37,600 bases of DNA from an uncultured bacterium. Lineage in GTDB: Bacteria > Gemmatimonadota > Gemmatimonadetes > Longimicrobiales > RSA9. Positions 33,060-37,600 of this stretch are shown in pieces. Position numbers and translations under genes: made by a program. A model generated the notes under the pieces. The model worked only from the letters and a program-made list of their open reading frames with translations, was not told where the DNA came from and did no database searches. Positions within the stretch are counted from its first letter, which is position 1, and each line of letters opens with the position of its first letter. The stretch spans positions 1 to 37,600 of the forward strand of contig CALBZE010000020.1 of NCBI GenBank assembly GCA_937889645.1, written 5' to 3'.

Positions 33060-33900
33060 CTACGTCGCCTCCAACAACCACTGCGCCGCCGAATACCACT
33101 CGAGTCGCCCCGGCAATGCCCTCGTCGGCGGCGTCGAATCGAGCGTGAGGAGGAGAGGCCGCGCCTCCGGGTACACGTCCGCCGCCATCGCCAGCGCGCG
33201 GACCTCGCGCTCCCGCGTCTCCGGCGACGACGTGTCGAGGGACACCTGCACGAGCAGCGGCGTGGCGACGGGATGCTCCGCGTAGAAGTCGACTTCGAAC
33301 CCGTCGCCCACGCGGACCCACCCGGCCCCGTAGCCGCGCCGCTCGAGCTCCAACAGCACGACGGTCTCCAGACTCCGCCCTCGATTCTCCCGTCCCGCCC
33401 GCTCATAGACCGGGATCAGGCCGGGGTCGATCGGATACACCTTCCGCGGATTCCGCATCCTTCGCCGCTCGGACGGCGTGTGCATGTTCACCACGCGCAC
33501 GAGGAACGCATCCTCGAGGTACGACTGCAGGCCGTACAGCGTATCCTCCCCGACGGCGACGCCCTGGGACCTCAGGTCGCGGTAGAACTGGAGACGCTGA
33601 ACGGCGCCGCCGGATGCGCCAGGAGGTGCCGTTGCAGGCGACGGAGCGCCTCCACGTTCGTCACCCGATGCCGCTCGATCACGTCCCGGAGCACCATCAC
33701 GTCCACGTATCCCTTGAGGAGCGCGACTCGATCGAGCGGCCCGACGCCCTGCGCCTCCGGGAAACCGCCCACTTCCAGGTACCGACGCAAGGCGTCGTCG
33801 ACCCCCGCGCGCGCATCGGGGCCGAGGCGCGCCCATTCCACTGCCGGCTCGCGCCCCGCATGACGAAGCGACTCATGGTAATTATCCCGATGTTCGCCGG
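33060..33900 (-). pseudogene. Broken DUF4143 ATPase
   Basis: Two minus frames join to one DUF4143 protein. Upstream part: ESLRHAGREPAVEW, ALRRYLEVGGFPEAQGV, LLKGYVDVMVLRDVIERH and AAPFSVSS. Downstream part: FYRDLRSQGVAVGEDTLYGL, RKVYPIDPGLIPVYERAG, LETVVLLELERRGYG. Around 33588 one base is missing (FSVS-x-FYRDL), so the frame shifts. The N-terminal AAA domain with the Walker motifs is absent: homology stops near 33890. These ATPases are common in mobile and defence regions. The gene cannot give a working product. Confidence 0.85.
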
Positions 33901-33955
33901 TCTGGGCGGGGCAAATCTGGAATCGCCGGTCGGCAAGCGAAAAGGATCGACGATG

Positions 33956-33993
33956 AAAAAAGCTCCGCAGGGATTCGGTTCACCCTGCGGAGC
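33956..33993 (-). terminator. Intrinsic terminator of tRNA-Ala
   Basis: An 11-bp perfect stem (33962-33972 with 33983-33993) followed by six T on the minus strand (33956-33961), 15 bp after the tRNA 3' end. Confidence 0.9.
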
Positions 33994-34008
33994 ACGAGCT
34001 TTCCACCA

Positions 34009-34081
34009 TGGAGCTGACCGGGCTCGAACCGGTGACCCCCTGCTTGCAAAGCAGGTGCTCTCCCAACTGAGCTACAGCCCC
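34009..34081 (-). tRNA. tRNA-Ala (anticodon TGC)
   Basis: 73 bases folding as a standard cloverleaf: acceptor GGGGCTG with CAGCTCC (one G-T), D arm GCTC/GAGC, anticodon stem CCTGC/GCAGG with loop TTTGCAA, T arm ACCGG-TTCGAGC-CCGGT, discriminator A. The anticodon is the complement of 34046-34048. The 3' CCA is not encoded. It has its own promoter and terminator. Confidence 0.97.
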
Positions 34082-34152
34082 GTAACGGTCGAGCGGGCCG
34101 CCGGCGAGGATGCGTCCCCACCCGCGCTCCCGCTCCCCCGTTTCGACCCGTA

Positions 34153-34181
34153 AATCTAGCGCCGACGCGGTTTCGGGTCAA
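34153..34181 (-). promoter_or_regulatory. Sigma-70-type promoter of tRNA-Ala
   Basis: TTGACC (34176-34181) and TAGATT (34153-34158) on the minus strand, exactly 17 bp apart. The expected start is about 65 bp upstream of the tRNA. Confidence 0.85.
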
Positions 34182-34185
34182 CCGT

Positions 34186-34575
34186 TCAGGCGGCCAGGCC
34201 GGAGCGTTCGACGGGCTCCGTCTGCTCGGCCTCCTGCGTCCCGGCGCGCTCCTTCTCCCGCTCGAGCGAGCGGCGCCGCGCCAGCTCCTCGTCGACGACG
34301 GCCATGACCTCCTCGTCGGTGATCCAGCCGTTGTCCCACAGTACGGTGAATGCGTTGCGCGCGCGGCCGAGGCGGTCGCGGCGAGTGGACCCCGGCGCGC
34401 CGCGCTTGTAGGAGATCACGCATCCGGCCCAGCTCCCGCGCACGACGGCGGACCGCGCCAGATCTTCGCGGAGCTGGACGAGGCCGTCGTGGCTGAACTC
34501 CATGAGCTCCGCGCGGAGGTCGGCCATTGCCTCGTCCCGGTGGCGTTCGCTGTAGCGCTCGATCGTGTTGTGCAT
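34186..34575 (-). CDS. Unknown protein
   Basis: 129 residues from the ATG of MHNTIERYSERH, set by AAGGAG 7 bp upstream. The middle has a basic turn YKRGAPGSTRRDRLGRARNA and the C-terminal half is helical and acidic/basic (ITDEEVMAVVDEELARRRSLE, here given in part). No signal peptide, membrane helix or known family. It could be a small nucleic-acid-binding or adaptor protein, which is a guess from charge only. It is transcribed away from the secreted protein gene. Confidence 0.75.
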   Translation of the reverse strand: MHNTIERYSERHRDEAMADLRAELMEFSHDGLVQLREDLARSAVVRGSWAGCVISYKRGAPGSTRRDRLGRARNAFTVLWDNGWITDEEVMAVVDEELARRRSLEREKERAGTQEAEQTEPVERSGLAA

Positions 34576-34703
34576 CGCCTTCTCCTTTCCTGCTCGGCGT
34601 GAGGTGCCACCCCGGAATCGTTCCGCAGAAGACGTGCCGCCCGGCGCACCCCGCGGCACACGTCGCTATGGATTCGCCGGACGCCTCGCGCTAGTATGGG
34701 TAC

Positions 34704-34735
34704 GGCCGCCCGGCCGGCGCGTCGGGCGGCCTTTT
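34704..34735 (+). promoter_or_regulatory. Terminator-like hairpin in a gene leader (possible attenuator)
   Basis: GGCCGCCC (34704-34711) pairs with GGGCGGCC (34724-34731), followed by TTTT. It lies 28 bp before the ATG at 34763, between a possible -10 (TAGTAT, 34692-34697) and the ribosome site, so it would be in the transcript leader. Confidence 0.5.
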
Positions 34736-34762
34736 CGTGGACACCACTCGACAGGAGAGACG

Positions 34763-35416
34763 ATGCGCAAGCTCCTCGCGATCTCCGCGCTGCTCGCGCT
34801 GGCTACGCCGGCCGCGGCGCAGGACGGCGCCAAGGCGGCCGGGAACGATCTCCAGTTCCCCGCCGGCTGGCAGATCCGCCTCGACCGGGCGAACGCCAAC
34901 CGGAACGACGTCCGCTTCTTCGTCGCGGGCGACGGGCTGCACGCGACGACCGGCCCGGCCGCGATCTTCTGGAACCCCGAGAACGTGGCGACGGGCGAGT
35001 TCGATGCGCGCGCGACGTTCATCCAGATGAAGCCGTCGCAGCACCCCGAGGCCTACGGAATCTTCGTCGGCGGCCGCGACCTGGACGGCGACGCGCAGGA
35101 CTACTTCTACTTCCTGATCCGTCAAGACGGGAAGTTCCTGGTCAAGCACCGCGCCGGCGCGGAGACGCACACGATTATCGACTGGACGGCGCACGAGGCG
35201 GTTCGCCCGGTGGGCGACGACGGCCGGGCCACGAACTCGCTCGAGATGCGCGTCCGCGCCGAGGGCGTCCGCTTCCTGGTCAACGGCGTCGAGGTCGCGA
35301 AGGTCGACCGCGTGCCGTACCTGAACACCGACGGGATCGTCGGGCTGCGCGTCAACCACAACCTCGACGTGCACATCGACGGCTTCGGCTTCGGCGCGCC
35401 TCGCGCGGATGACTGA
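34763..35416 (+). CDS. Secreted concanavalin-like-fold protein
   Basis: 217 residues from the ATG with AGGAG 7 bp upstream. A signal peptide of about 20 residues ends in PAAAQ. The mature part has FDARATFIQMKPSQHPEAYG, IFVGGRDLDGDAQDYFYFLI, LEMRVRAEGVRFLVNG and IVGLRVNHNLDVHIDGFGF, a strand order like the DUF1080/laminin-G type of lectin-like sandwich. It probably binds a sugar or polymer in the periplasm. No catalytic residues can be named. It overlaps the next gene by 8 bp, an unexpected partner for a cytoplasmic enzyme. Confidence 0.78.
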   Translation: MRKLLAISALLALATPAAAQDGAKAAGNDLQFPAGWQIRLDRANANRNDVRFFVAGDGLHATTGPAAIFWNPENVATGEFDARATFIQMKPSQHPEAYGIFVGGRDLDGDAQDYFYFLIRQDGKFLVKHRAGAETHTIIDWTAHEAVRPVGDDGRATNSLEMRVRAEGVRFLVNGVEVAKVDRVPYLNTDGIVGLRVNHNLDVHIDGFGFGAPRADD

Positions 35417-36545
35417 GGCCGGGACCGTGCCCGCCGTGGGCGCGAAGGGCGCGATGCCGCGTGCGCTCGACACGCTCGAGACGCCGGCCGCCGTGGTCGA
35501 CCTCGACCGCATGGCCGCGAACCTCGATCGCATGGCGGACTACGCCCGTGCCCACGGCCTGGCGCTCCGCCCGCACATCAAGACGCACAAGACGCCGGAG
35601 CTCGCCGCCGAGCAACTCCGGCGCGGCGCCGTCGGCGTGACCGTCGCGACGCCCCGCGAGGCCGAGGTCATGGCCGCGGTGGCGGACGACATCCTCGTCG
35701 CCTACCCGCCGGTCGGGTGGCCGCGGCTCGAGCGGCTGCTCGCGCTCCCCGAGCGCGTGCGCCTGACCGTCGCGCTCGACTCGGCCGAGGCGCTCGCCGC
35801 GCTCGACCTCGCCGCCCGCGACGCGGGTCGCGAGGTCGGCGTGCTGGTCGAGTTGGACCTGGGGATGCGACGCTGCGGCGTCCCGACGCCCGAGGCGGCG
35901 GTCGCGCTCGCGCGCGCGGCCGCGGAGTCGCGCGCCGTCGCCTACCGCGGCGTGATGTTCTACCCCGGGCACATCCGCGAGCCGGTCGACGAGCAGGGGC
36001 CCGCTTTGGAGCGGCTGAACGCCGACCTGGCGCGGTTCCTGGAAGCGCTCGCGGCGGCCGGCCTCGCGCCGTCGGTCGTAAGCGGCGGCTCGACGCCGGC
36101 GGCCTTCGCCTCCCACACCATCGACGGGCTGACCGAGATCCGGCCCGGCACCTACATCTTCAACGACAGGACCACGGCGCTCGTCGGCGCCTGCGCATGG
36201 GACGACTGCGCCTACACGATCCTCGCGACCGTGGTCAGCACCGCCGTCCCGGGGCAGGCCGTCGTCGACGCCGGCTCCAAGGCCCTCGCCCGCGAAGAGA
36301 TCCGCGCGCCCGGCGCGACGGGGTACGGCGCGCTCCTCGACCGCCCCGACGTCGTCGTCCGTGCGACCTCCGAAGAACACGGGATCCTCGACCTCTCCCA
36401 CACCGACTGGCGCCCACGCGTAGGCGACCGCGTCCGCATCGTCCCCAACCACGTCTGCGTCTCGGTGCACCTCCAGGACCGCCTCTGGGCCGTGCGGGGC
36501 GAGGAGGTCGTGGACGGGTGGATGGTGGCGGCGAGAGGGCGGTAG
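35409..36545 (+). CDS. D-threonine aldolase / D-serine dehydratase-like PLP enzyme
   Basis: 378 residues from the overlapping ATG; an ATG at 35454 (MPRALDTLETPAAVVD) may be the true start. The N-terminal alanine-racemase-type barrel carries RPHIKTHKTP with PLP-binding Lys58. Middle blocks: ELDLGMRRCGVPT, YPGHIREP, and SGGSTPAAF. Near residue 348, PNHVCVSVHL has the H-x-C pair that binds zinc in D-serine dehydratases, where D-threonine aldolases often have H-x-D. It would break down a D-beta-hydroxy amino acid. The cytoplasmic location contrasts with the secreted upstream product. Confidence 0.87.
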   Translation: MTEAGTVPAVGAKGAMPRALDTLETPAAVVDLDRMAANLDRMADYARAHGLALRPHIKTHKTPELAAEQLRRGAVGVTVATPREAEVMAAVADDILVAYPPVGWPRLERLLALPERVRLTVALDSAEALAALDLAARDAGREVGVLVELDLGMRRCGVPTPEAAVALARAAAESRAVAYRGVMFYPGHIREPVDEQGPALERLNADLARFLEALAAAGLAPSVVSGGSTPAAFASHTIDGLTEIRPGTYIFNDRTTALVGACAWDDCAYTILATVVSTAVPGQAVVDAGSKALAREEIRAPGATGYGALLDRPDVVVRATSEEHGILDLSHTDWRPRVGDRVRIVPNHVCVSVHLQDRLWAVRGEEVVDGWMVAARGR

Positions 36546-36568
36546 GGGGGCGGAGCGACGGCGCTAAG

Positions 36569-36772
36569 GTGGGGCGGCTAGGGGGCGACGACGATCTGTC
36601 CCCCTCACGGCTCGGAAGAGAGCGGCGCACGGGCCGCCGGACCGAAGCCGGGACGATCGAGCGACTGCTCGACGTCGAGGCATTTCGGCAGGAGATCCTC
36701 GAGGGACTCGAGCTGGTCGCCGGAAGCGGGGCGATCCAGGACGTCTTCGGCGAGGAGGATGCGGCGGCGTGA
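36569..36772 (+). CDS. Possible small open frame, unknown
   Basis: 67 residues if started at GTG 36569. The end (TIERLLDVEAFRQEILEGLE then LVAGSGAIQDVFGEEDAAA) has the look of a real helical protein tail, and codon use agrees. No ribosome site is seen and no family is known; it may be the remnant of a larger gene. Confidence 0.35.
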   Translation: MGRLGGDDDLSPSRLGRERRTGRRTEAGTIERLLDVEAFRQEILEGLELVAGSGAIQDVFGEEDAAA

Positions 36773-36822
36773 GGTCGGGCGTGGACCCGTCGGCCCCCTC
36801 GAGCCGAAGTGGCGTCAACCCT

Positions 36823-37149
36823 CTAAACGCCAGCCCCGCACGCCTCGCACGGGCACACCGCACGCAGCAGCTCGAACGGGTAGATCCCCGAGTCGTGCCC
36901 GTCGCTCCACGCGAAGTTCAGGGCGTACCGCCCTACGTACCGGATGGACAGCGGGTATACGTCCTCGGGGACGGTGCGCGGATCGAGCAGCGGCGCGCCG
37001 CTCATCTCGTCGATGCACCCCGCGCACCGGCACTGGAGCCGCAGGTACCGCGGTTCGTACTCCGAGACGTGACCGTCGCCCCACTCGATTCGAAGCCGGG
37101 AACCGTCTTCCGTCGGGCCGACGGTCACCGGGTGTGTGCTCCTGTCCAA
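36823..37149 (-). CDS. DUF971 protein (GBBH-like N-terminal domain)
   Basis: 108 residues from a TTG with GGAGG 4 bp before it; GTG at 37128 is an alternative. One DUF971 domain: LRIEWGDGHVSEYEPRYLRL, then CRCAGC, IRYVGRYALNFAWSDGHDSG and IYPFELL, ending CPCEACG. The domain is found alone in bacteria and fused to gamma-butyrobetaine hydroxylase in eukaryotes, and is tied to iron-sulphur or metal handling. The four-cysteine ends could bind metal. No partner nearby. Confidence 0.88.
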   Translation of the reverse strand: MDRSTHPVTVGPTEDGSRLRIEWGDGHVSEYEPRYLRLQCRCAGCIDEMSGAPLLDPRTVPEDVYPLSIRYVGRYALNFAWSDGHDSGIYPFELLRAVCPCEACGAGV

Positions 37150-37330
37150 GCGTCCTCCGTGTATCAATCGGATGGCGACGTCTCGTCCGGCGGCGTCTCA
37201 CCAGGAGTACCCGCGTCCGCCGGGCGCGTTCGCCGACGGCCGCGGAACGGGGAGGCGCCCCTCGCGTCCCTCCTCCCCTCATCCCCGGCCGGGGCTCGCT
37301 ACCCATTGTGGCGCACCGCCAGCGAAAAGA

Positions 37331-37362
37331 GAAGCCCGCCCCCGGAATCAGGGGCGGGCTTC
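37331..37362 (-). terminator. Intrinsic terminator after aconitase
   Basis: 12-bp perfect stem (37331-37342 with 37351-37362) followed on the minus strand by TCTCTTTTC. It lies about 90 bp after the aconitase stop. The rest of 37150-37452 holds no gene that I can see. Confidence 0.8.
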
Positions 37363-37452
37363 TGCGACACGAGGTCGCGGGTGCGACGTCAGGATCACGA
37401 ATGCGACGTAAGCATTACGTGCGCGACGCAAGACCCGCGCGTCCCACGCCGC

Positions 37453-37600
37453 TCACGCGCTCCCGAGCAGCTGCCGCAGCACGAACTGCAGGATCCCGCC
37501 GTGGCGGTAGTAGGCGGCCTCTTGCGGCGTGTCGATCCGCACGACGGCGCGGAACTCGAGCGTGCCGCCGTCCTCCTTGCGGGCGCGGACCGTCACCTCC
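37453..37600 (-). CDS. acnA: Aconitate hydratase, C-terminal end
   Basis: The last 48 residues are in the window: EVTVRARKEDGGTLEFRAVV, then RIDTPQEAAYYRHGGILQFV and LRQLLGSA. The R-I-D-T-P-x-E-x-x-Y-Y-x-x-G-G-I-L-x-x-V-L-R end is characteristic of AcnA/IRP1-type aconitases, which interconvert citrate and isocitrate in the TCA cycle. The rest, with the iron-sulphur ligands, lies to the right of the window. Confidence 0.9.
   Translation of the reverse strand, partial: EVTVRARKEDGGTLEFRAVVRIDTPQEAAYYRHGGILQFVLRQLLGSA

Overview
The window is very GC-rich bacterial DNA with Shine-Dalgarno-led genes, lipoprotein and secreted-protein signals, a single-chain bacterial/eukaryal-type glycyl-tRNA synthetase and an Mla-type lipid transport operon. 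That combination points to a diderm. The mixture of near-identical RCC1-repeat lipoproteins, subtilase and small leader-like peptides looks most like Gemmatimonadota, but this placement is an inference from protein character and no rRNA or marker gene here proves it.

Layout. 1-3000 (minus): a duplicated cassette of a 63-residue peptide gene followed by an RCC1-repeat lipoprotein gene. One copy is intact, one is collapsed by deletion, and a third peptide gene runs off the left edge. 3100-11000: mostly housekeeping and redox genes on minus (HD hydrolase with cupin, two zinc-dependent dehydrogenases, a DUF255 thioredoxin-fold protein, a flavin reductase coupled to endonuclease III), with tspO on plus. 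11000-20800: a PolX-type protein with a lost polymerase active site, a coupled unknown protein, a subtilase flanked by 74-bp direct repeats, a zincin, a sodium-dependent transporter, an M3-like peptidase and glycyl-tRNA synthetase. 20900-24900: a PRC-barrel protein coupled to a MNT-HEPN-like nucleotidyltransferase, then a gene-poor stretch with a transposase relic and several tandem repeats, then small membrane and unknown proteins. 25000-29200 (minus): HMA-like protein, APC permease, mlaE, mlaF, mlaD, closed by a perfect 18-bp hairpin. 29200-33900: an accessory block with a receiver-less LuxR regulator, a single-chain MmeI-like restriction-modification enzyme, and a broken DUF4143 ATPase. It abuts the 3' end of a tRNA-Ala gene that has its own promoter and terminator. 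34186-37600: an unknown protein, a secreted protein coupled to a D-threonine aldolase/D-serine dehydratase-like enzyme, a DUF971 protein and the 3' end of aconitase.

The most unusual material is (i) the peptide/RCC1 cassettes, whose peptides have a lasso/RiPP-like leader pattern and a strictly conserved core, (ii) a family of 7-bp GGGCTYA arrays with G-quadruplex spacing sitting at gene ends, (iii) the polymerase-dead PolX, and (iv) the accessory block next to tRNA-Ala.
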